Below, piece after piece: positions 28,247-36,621 of a DNA stretch of 64,000 nucleotides (its first letter is position 1; each line of letters begins with the position of its first letter). A program made the translations under genes and the position numbers. The stretch lies in assembly GCF_029392815.1 (NCBI RefSeq), contig NZ_CP113942.1, positions 1,674,001 through 1,738,000 of the forward strand. Reading direction: 5' to 3'. The notes below the pieces were generated by a model. The model was not told the DNA's origin, made no database searches, and worked only from the letters and a program-made list of their open reading frames with translations. Source of the DNA: Bifidobacterium sp. ESL0682. Its GTDB lineage: Bacteria; Actinomycetota; Actinomycetes; Actinomycetales; Bifidobacteriaceae.

Positions 28247-28289
28247 AATATTAAGTAAATGAAAAAGAAAATCAAACCGTTTGTAATAC
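28247..28289 (-). promoter_or_regulatory. Promoter of repeat surface protein 2
   Basis: Minus strand: GTATTACAAA (28289-28280), -35 TTGATT (28275-28270), 17-bp spacer, -10 AATATT (28252-28247). The leader to the ATG at 28164 is about 75 nt. The upstream block and its spacing match the promoter of the paralogue. The remainder of the gap to 28550 is A/T-rich and I see no gene I can support. Confidence 0.55.
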
Positions 28290-28550
28290 AGTTATCCCAG
28301 GAAATGAGGCAAACGATTGACGACCCGCCAATCATTGCAACGCTTGGCGCAACTTCTTTGGTTCAAGAACGTTTCACGATTAGCGAAATCCGATGTCGGC
28401 CCAGAGACCTCTTAGCACCCAAAATGAGAACTCTGAAACCGATTCAGCGTTTCACAAACCTACCCATGATCATCACGGGAACGTTCTTGGTTTTATTATA
28501 CACAATAATTCGAAAAGTCCAAACACATTTAGAAGGTGTGTTGAATAACG

Positions 28551-28598
28551 ACAAAAAATAAGGCGTGCCACCCGCTGACAATAACGGACGGCACGCCT
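28551..28598 (-). terminator. Rho-independent terminator of the GH3 gene
   Basis: Stem AGGCGTGCC (28561-28569) with GGCACGCCT (28590-28598) and an inner CCG/CGG pair, followed on the minus strand by TTATTTTTTG. It lies about 60 bp after the GH3 stop. Confidence 0.9.
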
Positions 28599-28656
28599 GC
28601 ATTCACTTCAGTTATTTATGGCAAGTCACGCAAACGAATTATGCAAAACAAACCAA

Positions 28657-30912
28657 TCACTTAGTCGCTTCAGCATATTCTGCCAGAAGCTCCTTGGTGA
28701 GGGCTTCGGACACATCAGCACCGAGCATCATGGCCATGCCGCCAACGGTGCAGCTGTCGACGAACATCACAAGCAGACTGCTGTCGGGCATGATGTTGTG
28801 TCCGAACTGCTTGCTGAGCTTGGCGACGGCCTTGTCGACGATCGGGCCACCAATCGGGTCGTCCTTCCATTCCTTGAGCGTGGACCATTCGTTGAGCTTG
28901 GCTATCTTGCCGTCGTCGTCAAGATCAACGGAGACGGTATCGGCGATGTCGCGGGACGAAGTACCGACCTCGATGCCGTAGGTGCCTTCCTCAACCTTCC
29001 AGCCCTCGAAGCGCTCGGACCAGTAGGCGAACGCACGCGAATCCAAGTCGACGGAAACCTCGGCGGACTTGCCAGGCTCAAGATAGACCTTCTTGAAGCC
29101 CTTGAGCTCGTGGACAGGGCGCTGAACGGCTTCCTTGGGCGGAGCGACGTAGAACTGCACAACCTCGGCGCCGGCCACGGAGCCGGTGTTCTTCACGGTT
29201 GCGGTGACGCGTGCGGACTGCGGGCCGGTCTTCTCGGCCTTTGCACCCGAGACCTCGAACGTGGTATAGCTCAGGCCGTAGCCGAACGGATACACGACGG
29301 GCTTGTGGAAGGTGTCGTAATAGCGATAGCCGACGAAGACGCCTTCGCCGTAGTCAACATGACCCTCTTCGCCCGGCCAGTTCATCATGGTCGGATCGTC
29401 GTCGAGGTCATTGATGATCGTCTGCGCGAGCTTGCCGGACGGGTTGACATCACCGAAGACGACATCAGCGGTTGCGGCGCCGCCGGCCTGGCCGAGCAGC
29501 CAGGCTTCGAGAATGGACTTAGCGTCGTCGGCCCACGGCATGGAGACCGAAGAACCATTGGAAAGGATGACCACGACGTTCTTGTTGGCGGCGGCCACGG
29601 CCTTCAGCAACTCGACCTGTTTGGCAGGAATGTCGAGCGAGGTGCGGTCGAAGCCTTCGGATTCGTATTCAGCAGGCAGGCCGAGGAAGAGCAGCACGGT
29701 GTCGGCGCCCTTGGCGGCGGCAACGGCCTCGTCGGTCAGCGCCGGGTCCTGCGGGTCGTCTTCGAGCGTGAAGCCGGGCGCGAAGTCCGCGTCAATGCCG
29801 CGATCCTTGAGAGCATCGAGGAAGCTGGTGAGCTTGTTCGGGTTGATAAGCGAGGAGCCGGCGCCCTGATAACGCGGGGTGCGGGCGAATTCGCCAATGA
29901 CGGCCAGCTTGGTGCCGGGCTTGACGGGCAGCAGGCTGTCGTCATTCTTCAACAGCACCATGGCCTCGTGTGCGGCGCGGCGAGCGACGTCGTCATGCGC
30001 GTCGATGTCGTAGCGATAGCCGGCAGCGCCCTTCTCCATGGCCGGACGAGTCTTGTTGACCAGGTCGATCATGCCTTGGGCCATCTGCTCAAGTTGCTCG
30101 GGCTTGATCTCACCATCGCGAACCGCGTGCACGATCTTGTTGTCGGTATCGGTCGGCGGCATCTCGAGGTTCAAGCCGGCGTTCAGGGCAGCGGCACGGT
30201 CGTGCACGGCACCCCAGTCGGACATGACGATGCCTTTGAAGCCCCACTCGTCACGCAGCACGTCGGTCAGCAGCCACTTGTTCTGCGAGGAATAGACGTT
30301 GTTGACCTTGTTGTAGGAGCACATGATCGTCCAAGGCTGGGCTGTTTTGACGATGTGCTCGAAGCCCGGCAGATAAATCTCACGAAGCGTGCGCTGCGAC
30401 ATATTCGCGCTCACGCGCATGCGGTCGGTCTCCTGGTTGTTGGCCGCGAAGTGCTTGAGCGAGGTGCCGATGCCCTTGGACTGGATGCCCTCGACCTCGC
30501 CAACGGCTTCGTGCCCGGCCAAGTACGGATCTTCGCTCCAGAACTCGAAGCAGCGGCCACCCAGCGGGTTGCGCTTGATGTTGATGCCGGGGCCGAGGAT
30601 GACGGCGACCTGCTCCTGGATGCATTCCTCACCCATGGCCTCGCCGGTTTCTTTCACCAGTTCCGGGTTCCAGCTTGACGACATACCTGCGGCCGGCGGG
30701 AAGCAGGTGGCGGGAACGGCCTTCTCCACATCCATGCCTTCGAGGTTCTGCGCCTTGCGCAGTCCGTGGGGGCCGTCGGTAATCGTGTAGTTCGGCAGTC
30801 CCTTTTCGGGCACCGAACCGATGCTCCACGGGTTAGTGCCACTGGTCAGCGCCGCCTGCTGCTCAACGCTGAGTTCCTTGGCGCTTGTCGCCGGTGTTGC
30901 TTGATTGGTCAT
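28657..30912 (-). CDS. Glycoside hydrolase family 3 (beta-glucosidase type), cytoplasmic
   Basis: 751 residues from the ATG at 30912 (MTNQATPATSAKEL), with AAAGG about 9 nt upstream; an earlier in-frame ATG at 30945 lacks a site. Domain order is N-terminal GH3 barrel (ITDGPHGLR, GPGINIKRNPLGGRCFEFWSEDP, LKHFAANNQE), the nucleophile motif VMSDWGA (Asp in SDW), C-terminal GH3 domain (HEAMVLLKNDDSLLPV, YESEGFDRTSL, VVILSNGSSV) and a fibronectin III-like domain (YPFGYGLSYTTFEVSGA). No signal peptide is present, so it acts on imported oligosaccharides or glycosides. The exact substrate cannot be told from sequence. It has its own terminator and a TetR-type palindrome upstream. Confidence 0.92.
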   Translation of the reverse strand: MTNQATPATSAKELSVEQQAALTSGTNPWSIGSVPEKGLPNYTITDGPHGLRKAQNLEGMDVEKAVPATCFPPAAGMSSSWNPELVKETGEAMGEECIQEQVAVILGPGINIKRNPLGGRCFEFWSEDPYLAGHEAVGEVEGIQSKGIGTSLKHFAANNQETDRMRVSANMSQRTLREIYLPGFEHIVKTAQPWTIMCSYNKVNNVYSSQNKWLLTDVLRDEWGFKGIVMSDWGAVHDRAAALNAGLNLEMPPTDTDNKIVHAVRDGEIKPEQLEQMAQGMIDLVNKTRPAMEKGAAGYRYDIDAHDDVARRAAHEAMVLLKNDDSLLPVKPGTKLAVIGEFARTPRYQGAGSSLINPNKLTSFLDALKDRGIDADFAPGFTLEDDPQDPALTDEAVAAAKGADTVLLFLGLPAEYESEGFDRTSLDIPAKQVELLKAVAAANKNVVVILSNGSSVSMPWADDAKSILEAWLLGQAGGAATADVVFGDVNPSGKLAQTIINDLDDDPTMMNWPGEEGHVDYGEGVFVGYRYYDTFHKPVVYPFGYGLSYTTFEVSGAKAEKTGPQSARVTATVKNTGSVAGAEVVQFYVAPPKEAVQRPVHELKGFKKVYLEPGKSAEVSVDLDSRAFAYWSERFEGWKVEEGTYGIEVGTSSRDIADTVSVDLDDDGKIAKLNEWSTLKEWKDDPIGGPIVDKAVAKLSKQFGHNIMPDSSLLVMFVDSCTVGGMAMMLGADVSEALTKELLAEYAEATK

Positions 30913-31032
30913 AGTGCAACCTTTCCATATTTCGCGCCGAATCATCCCTGAGCCATGCGCGATACAACTACGTTTGTTTCAGTTATATTGCCGCGCCGGT
31001 TTGACTCTGGAATCTGAGGATAACCACTTAGT

Positions 31033-31048
31033 TACCGACCGGTAGGTA
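31033..31048. promoter_or_regulatory. TetR-type operator candidate upstream of GH3
   Basis: TACCGACCGGTAGGTA is a 16-bp palindrome with a single mismatched pair, centred on ACCGGT. This form is common for TetR-family operators. It sits about 120 nt before the GH3 start, in the gap between acpS and GH3. No TetR gene is in the window. Confidence 0.5.
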
Positions 31049-31112
31049 GATACATCTTAACACCATTATTGCCAGCTTTCCTTGCATATATAAGTAGAAT
31101 TTGTCTATCGAA

Positions 31113-31811
31113 TCACGACAGGTTCTCTCCGCACGTAATCTGCTGACATATATATTGACAACGCAGAGTCTTCGTCGTTACTGTTCGTCCGTCCCCGACC
31201 AACAACACAACAGCGGAAGCAATCGGGCCATCGTGGCTCAACGAGACATGCCAGCGCAACATTGATGGACTCACGTGCAGCAGGCGCTCACCGAACGCAA
31301 GCAAATCCTCTTCCGACGACAGCTCATCCACGCTCTGCTGGCTCTCGCCGAAAGTAACCGGATTCTCATCCTGCGGCATCTGATCAGCACGCATCGTTTC
31401 AGCCCGCTCTAACCCCAATGATTTCCATAACGTGGCTTCGCAATCAGGTGTCAACACCACACGCGGCCGCGAGCGCGAATCGTCAAGAATCTCTACCTGC
31501 GCCCAAGGGAAATTATCAAGCGTATATGGGTTAGTTCGCTCCCCCAGCGCCTCGCACCAGGCTTTAAGCACGGCTTCCTTGCCTGCCCACCGCGCGGCGA
31601 GGTGCACAGCCTCACCGTCATGCTTAACTCTGGCTCGCGCCGCCGCCTGCCGCAGTTCCCGAATCGAAAACAGATTACGCATGCGCGATCCCGGCTCACT
31701 TAACTGCGCGGCGAACCCGGCAACATCCACGACGTCGTGCCCCAAACCGAGTACACCAAAAGTGCTGCCGGCGTTCATGCTCGCCGACCCAGCATCAATT
31801 CCTGTATCCAT
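31113..31811 (-). CDS. acpS: Holo-[acyl-carrier-protein] synthase
   Basis: 4'-phosphopantetheinyl transferase that activates the ACP domain of the type I FAS encoded about 9 kb away. The motif LGLGHDVVDVAGF contains the Mg-binding Asp of AcpS, and HLAARWAGKEAVLKAW is the second signature (W-KEA-K). At 232 residues it is longer than stand-alone bacterial AcpS (about 120): an insert rich in Gln/Glu/Ser lies between the catalytic core and the C-terminus. The start is placed at the ATG at 31811; an ATG at 31778 would also keep the whole core. It reads divergently from BspA-1 and in the same direction as GH3. Confidence 0.85.
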   Translation of the reverse strand: MDTGIDAGSASMNAGSTFGVLGLGHDVVDVAGFAAQLSEPGSRMRNLFSIRELRQAAARARVKHDGEAVHLAARWAGKEAVLKAWCEALGERTNPYTLDNFPWAQVEILDDSRSRPRVVLTPDCEATLWKSLGLERAETMRADQMPQDENPVTFGESQQSVDELSSEEDLLAFGERLLHVSPSMLRWHVSLSHDGPIASAVVLLVGDGRTVTTKTLRCQYICQQITCGENLS

Positions 31812-32066
31812 CACTCTTTCATCGTATCGACACAAGATGAAAACAGGCAGACACCAACCATTCTCAACTAGGAACTCGGCAACAGTCAAGACTCTGAAAA
31901 TACCGCTCAGCTATTTCATCAGACTCCCAAGCCCTGACCGCTACCGACTATTTCAGGAATTGGACATTTCGGCGTTTTGTACTACGAAAGCTGTATCATC
32001 GATTACGGTTTATCAGCGGTACGCCCGTCGGCGCACCGCTCACATTTTCACGAAATGGGTTTGGTC

Positions 32067-32183
32067 ATGGGTATTTTACGCAGTATTCTCGCATTCGCAC
32101 TATGCATTACAAATTCAGCAATTATCGCCCCCCGCAAATCTAAACCCCTCCCCAGCAACACAATCATCCAGCAACGCCCCTAG
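32067..32183 (+). CDS. BspA-like surface protein 1, N-terminal fragment (membrane/signal segment)
   Basis: Starts at ATG 32067 (MGILRSILAFALCITNSAIIAP), a hydrophobic leader. The bases before it (GGGTTTGG..CATGGGT) match those before the second BspA-like gene at 53718. The frame then enters a C6 tract (32128-32133), after which it ends quickly at 32183. With five C the leader would join the long frame that starts ANLNPSPATQSSS. The first 22 residues therefore belong to the protein continuing at 32134. Confidence 0.55.
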   Translation: MGILRSILAFALCITNSAIIAPRKSKPLPSNTIIQQRP

Positions 32184-35100
32184 CGCGCAGACTTCCAGCC
32201 AATCCGCACAACCGGACAGCACCGTCGCCGCCCGCACACACGAAACCATCTCCGTCTCCCAGGTCACCACCAACCCGCAGACCACCACCCAACAGCAAAC
32301 CCAATCCGCGTCACAACCGCAGCCACAATCCCAGGCACAGCAACCGCAGTCGACCGCCCCATCGCAAGGTAGTCAGACCGCAGACCCCGGCACGAATCAC
32401 AGCACATCGTCTCCGGCGTATTCTCCTTCACAGCCATCCGAATCCGCAGCGGCACCCAACTCTTCAGCCGGCACGCAGGGCACATCATCGGGTTCGGCGA
32501 TCTCTGCCTCACCCCAGCAAGCAACTCCTTCCCTGGAAGCACCAAGCAGCCCGGTCGCACCACAGTCCAGCGCCACTTCTCCTTCCGCGACGCCGCGTCA
32601 AAGCCCAGTCCAAGCACCCTCTACCAAGTCGGAAACAAACGGAATCGAAACGCGCGACGGCTCATCCATCGGCACACGAGGCTCCTGCAGCACATGGCAG
32701 ACCTGGGGCTCGCCGTATACCGGCTACACCGGAGTCGCAGGACAGGACCATTCAGCCGTAAGCTGGTGTCTAGGTGAGAACTCCACCTTGCATCTTTCCG
32801 GAGGCACCAGCCCCAATATCCGTCCAGGAAGCGTCGATGTTCCGTGGAACAGTCTGCGTAGCAGCATCCTGCATATCCAAATCGACGGCAACCTCACCAT
32901 CTACAGCAGCGCCACAACAATTGACATGTGGAACGGCAGTGTTGGCGGCAGTAATAACGGTGGCATTTTCGGTATGAACAGCTCATGGCTGCTAAGGTCC
33001 TTCGACAGTACCAATGGCAACCTCCATATCGCCGGTACAGCAGGAGTAGGCTTGTTCGCGAGCGATCACGCCCTTACCACTATCAACGGCGCGGAGAACT
33101 GGGACCTTTCCCAAGCTACCTCTTTATTCCAGATGTTTCAGACTTGCAACGAACTTACCAGCCTCGACGCGCATGCCTGGGATGTGCACAACGTCACCGA
33201 TATGCGTAGTATGTTCGAACAATGCTATGATCTCACCCAGCTGGACGTTCGCAACTGGGATGTGCGCAACGTCCCCGACATGAGCAGCATGTTTTCACAT
33301 TGCAGCCATCTTGTTGCCATAGACCTCCGCAACTGGGAGGTACACGCCACCAATCTCCACGGTATGTTCGCCGGCTGCACCAACCTTACTTACCTCAACG
33401 TGTCAAATTGGCAGACGGAACAAGTAGCCGACATGGCCTACATGTTCAACGATTGCTCGAGTCTTCTATCTCTGGATCTATCATCATGGAACACCAGGAA
33501 AGCACTATCCTCCACCGTTCCTCCATTGAATTATAACGGTATATATTTCATGCTGCCACAGAACATACAGCGCCTAACCCTAGGATCGAATACCACACTT
33601 GATGGCAGCTATGGCTACACCCATTGGGACGAGTGGAGCGGTCCTACTGCACCGGCCAGCGGTACCTACAAGATTCAGAGCGACATCGATACTGCAACCC
33701 GTTGGCGCAACAACCCGAGAGGTACCTATATGGTGGCCGATGTCAGGCCAACTTCGGCCACGCTCTATGTGGATGCAAACGGGGGCAGCGGCAGTCGGCA
33801 AATCACGGTGGATACCACATTTGGCAACGCGTTCACCGTCGAGGATGCCTCGTTCCTGTACAACAAGACGCACTGTCTCTACAACGGTCTGAACACCAAC
33901 CCCGATGGAACCGGTACCAGCCGTCCCATCGGCGACATCATCTACTTCGCTCCGCGTTCGACCTACACCACTACCCTCTACGCGCAGTGGAAAGCGTTGC
34001 CTTCGCCGGGCGGGGTGCATGAGCCAACGCTACACGCGCCGGCCGGGCAAGCCGCGACCGTCGACCTCGCTGTGGACGGGCCGAGCCGGTTCGCCAACGC
34101 CGACGTAATGACCCTGACTTCGACCGGCACGGGCACCGGATCCTGGTCCAGCACCTATACCTATTTGGGCTCCTACGGCACCGTGTCATGGAACGGCCAG
34201 TCCGCCACGAGCCTGCAGCGCAACCCCGCCGACAACTACTCTCTGTCCGCCACGCTCAAGTCCCGCGACCCCGTCACCGGCGTCTGGGTCGAGAGCACCG
34301 CGTCCACCCGCACCGGCAGTTTGCCCCACTCCGCCCTCAAGCTCGACCCGAACACCGCCCACGGCGCCCAGCCCGGCAGCACCACCACACTCGGCGCCTA
34401 CGCCGACGCCGGCACCCAGGCCACGTTCACCCTGCCCAACGCCGACGGCCTGACCGGCAAAACCGGCCTCGTGTTCACCGGCTGGGACACCAACCCCGCC
34501 AACGCGACCACCCAGGGCGCCTACACGCCCGGCCAGACCTACACCGTCGCCGCCAACACCACCGCCACGCTCTACGCCATCTGGACCGAGGCCAAGGCCC
34601 CTACCGACCTCACCGCCACACGCCAGGGCGATGGGTCGATCGCCGTGGCCGGCTCCGTGCGCGCACTGCGCCCCGAGGACACCGTCGAGGTGTGCGCCAA
34701 ACCCGCCGGTACCCCCGACACCAGCTACCAGTGCTCCGGCACCGCCGCATTCGGCGGCAACGCCAGCGACTACCGCACCCTCGCCAACGCCACCCGCAGC
34801 TGGAACCTCACCGTCCCCGCCGCCACCAGCAGCACCTGGACCGGCTGGACCATGCGCGCCCGCCTGAAGACCGCCGACCAGTGGCACACCGGCCAGCCCG
34901 CCACCTACTCCCCCGCCGCCTACAAGTCCGGCCCGGCCGCGACCTTCACTTACAAGTCCAACACCGCGCAGGGCGGCCAAGGCGACGACAAGACCACCAC
35001 CGGCACACCCGACGACACCACCGGCCTCGCTCCCACGACCACGCCCAAGCCAGACGCCATGGGCGGCACCAGCGGCTACACCAACTCGAACGAGCACAAG

Positions 35101-36621
35101 CTCTTCGACGGCTGGAGCACTAGCCCCACCGCTACCACCGGCGACTCGACGCTGAACCCCGGCAAGACCACCACCGCTCCCGCCGGCAGCACCACCACGC
35201 TCTACGCCATCTGGCGCACCGTGCCCGCCCCCACCGTCACCGGCGCCACACGCCAGACCGACGGCACCCTCAAGATCACCGGATCCAGCACACCCCTCAA
35301 ATCCGGCGACACCGTCAGGGCCTGCACCAGGGAATCCTCCAGCCCGCTGGCCACGCCGACCTGCCTGACGGCCACGGTTCCCGACAACCCGTCCGGCACC
35401 AGCAACGCCTACGACGGCGCCACCATCCACGCATGGACCATAACCCTGCCGGCCGCCTGGTACACCGACACCACGGTGGGCGCCGGCTACACGCTCACCG
35501 CCACACTGACCACCAAGGACCAATGGCGCGGCGACGGCACCGCCGACGTGACCAGCACGACCGCCGAGAGCGCGTACACGCGCCCCGCCGTCACCCTCAA
35601 ACTCGACCCCAACCCCGGCACCGGCAGCGGCCAGGGCGGCTCGGGCACCCTCACCGACACCAACTGGACCGGCAATTCGCAGAGCCTGTGGTCCGACGCC
35701 GGCGGCACGGTGACGTTCACCTACCCGTCATCCGCGGGCATGAGCGCGCCCGGCAAGCTGTTCCTCGGCTGGGCTGAACACCCCGACGACACCACACCCA
35801 GCAGGACTCCCGGCCAGACCGAGACCTTCACCCAACCCACCGGCACCCGAACCATCACCCGCTACGCGGTATGGAAGGCCGTGGCCGCACCCACCGGCGT
35901 GAGCGCGACGTGGTCGCACGCAACCAACTGGGTCTCGTTCACTGCCTCGGGCCTGCCTTCCGGCGCCACCGGCTGGCAGATCCGCTACAAGCCCAGCGGC
36001 AGCCAGTCCTGGTGGACCGAGCCCAGCGACACGATGCGGCCTGCCGACAGCTACCCCTACGGCTACGGACCCTCCTTCACGCCAGGCGACACGTGGACCG
36101 TCCAGCTGCGGGCCACCGTCACCGACTCCACGGGAAACACGGCAACCAGCGCATGGAGCGGGGATCTCACCGGCACCCTGCCCTACATGGACGTCACCCT
36201 CAAGCCGGGAAACCAGCAGGCGCCCGGCGGCGACACCCACGCCAAGGGCCTCACCGACCTCGACGAACGGAAATCCTATGTCACCCTGCCGGGAGGCACG
36301 GGCACCCACCCCGCAGGCATGGACTTCCAGCAATGGGCGTCCAACGCCGACGGGACCGGCGACACCTACCAGGCCAGCACCGGCGTGCCCGTCCCCACCG
36401 CCGCCGGCACGCCAGGCGCCGACCCCGGGCAGACGCTGCTCACCCTCTACGCCCGCTGGACCTACACCGGTCAGCCCCCACGCCCCGGCCACTGCACCGA
36501 CTCCCCGGCTGGGCCCAATGGGGCGACAGCACCACCCTGCCGGCCATCCCCGGCATCGATGGGCAGGACACCAACAGCGTCTGCTACGCGGTCGTCGACG
36601 GCGGCACGACGCTGCGACTGA
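32134..36621 (+). CDS. BspA-like (26-residue LRR) surface protein 1, main fragment
   Basis: Coding from just after the C6 tract to about 36506; the last 35 or so codons are out of frame. The order is: a Ser/Gln/Pro/Thr-rich stalk (to about 32640), the N-terminal ligand module (CSTWQTWGSPY, then SGGTSPN and VPWNSLRSSI), then BspA/TIGR02167 repeats (MFEQCYDLTQLDVRNWDV, MFSHCSHLVAIDLRNWEV, MFAGCTNLTYLNVSNWQT, MFNDCSSLLSLDLSSWNT). InlB-B/Flg_new-like beta repeats follow, ending TTLYAQWKA, ATLYAIWTE, TTLYAIWRT, TRYAVWKA and LTLYARWTY. The 3' part from about 33980 is clearly more GC-rich than the 5' part. Adhesion to host or mucus proteins is typical for the family; here it is inferred. Confidence 0.7.
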   Translation, partial: ANLNPSPATQSSSNAPSAQTSSQSAQPDSTVAARTHETISVSQVTTNPQTTTQQQTQSASQPQPQSQAQQPQSTAPSQGSQTADPGTNHSTSSPAYSPSQPSESAAAPNSSAGTQGTSSGSAISASPQQATPSLEAPSSPVAPQSSATSPSATPRQSPVQAPSTKSETNGIETRDGSSIGTRGSCSTWQTWGSPYTGYTGVAGQDHSAVSWCLGENSTLHLSGGTSPNIRPGSVDVPWNSLRSSILHIQIDGNLTIYSSATTIDMWNGSVGGSNNGGIFGMNSSWLLRSFDSTNGNLHIAGTAGVGLFASDHALTTINGAENWDLSQATSLFQMFQTCNELTSLDAHAWDVHNVTDMRSMFEQCYDLTQLDVRNWDVRNVPDMSSMFSHCSHLVAIDLRNWEVHATNLHGMFAGCTNLTYLNVSNWQTEQVADMAYMFNDCSSLLSLDLSSWNTRKALSSTVPPLNYNGIYFMLPQNIQRLTLGSNTTLDGSYGYTHWDEWSGPTAPASGTYKIQSDIDTATRWRNNPRGTYMVADVRPTSATLYVDANGGSGSRQITVDTTFGNAFTVEDASFLYNKTHCLYNGLNTNPDGTGTSRPIGDIIYFAPRSTYTTTLYAQWKALPSPGGVHEPTLHAPAGQAATVDLAVDGPSRFANADVMTLTSTGTGTGSWSSTYTYLGSYGTVSWNGQSATSLQRNPADNYSLSATLKSRDPVTGVWVESTASTRTGSLPHSALKLDPNTAHGAQPGSTTTLGAYADAGTQATFTLPNADGLTGKTGLVFTGWDTNPANATTQGAYTPGQTYTVAANTTATLYAIWTEAKAPTDLTATRQGDGSIAVAGSVRALRPEDTVEVCAKPAGTPDTSYQCSGTAAFGGNASDYRTLANATRSWNLTVPAATSSTWTGWTMRARLKTADQWHTGQPATYSPAAYKSGPAATFTYKSNTAQGGQGDDKTTTGTPDDTTGLAPTTTPKPDAMGGTSGYTNSNEHKLFDGWSTSPTATTGDSTLNPGKTTTAPAGSTTTLYAIWRTVPAPTVTGATRQTDGTLKITGSSTPLKSGDTVRACTRESSSPLATPTCLTATVPDNPSGTSNAYDGATIHAWTITLPAAWYTDTTVGAGYTLTATLTTKDQWRGDGTADVTSTTAESAYTRPAVTLKLDPNPGTGSGQGGSGTLTDTNWTGNSQSLWSDAGGTVTFTYPSSAGMSAPGKLFLGWAEHPDDTTPSRTPGQTETFTQPTGTRTITRYAVWKAVAAPTGVSATWSHATNWVSFTASGLPSGATGWQIRYKPSGSQSWWTEPSDTMRPADSYPYGYGPSFTPGDTWTVQLRATVTDSTGNTATSAWSGDLTGTLPYMDVTLKPGNQQAPGGDTHAKGLTDLDERKSYVTLPGGTGTHPAGMDFQQWASNADGTGDTYQASTGVPVPTAAGTPGADPGQTLLTLYARWTYTGQPPRPGHCTDSPAGPNGATAPPCRPSPASMGRTPTASATRSSTAARRCD

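Noticed and set aside
28259..28561. 100-residue plus-strand frame (MKKKIKPFVIQLSQ...)
   Set aside because: It overlaps the promoter of repeat protein 2 and runs into the GH3 terminator; no ribosome-binding site and no recognisable family.
34186..35523. 445-codon antisense frame over BspA-1 with Gly/Val/Ala-rich product
   Set aside because: Caused by the high GC and repetitive codon use of BspA-1; the sense strand has clear domains.
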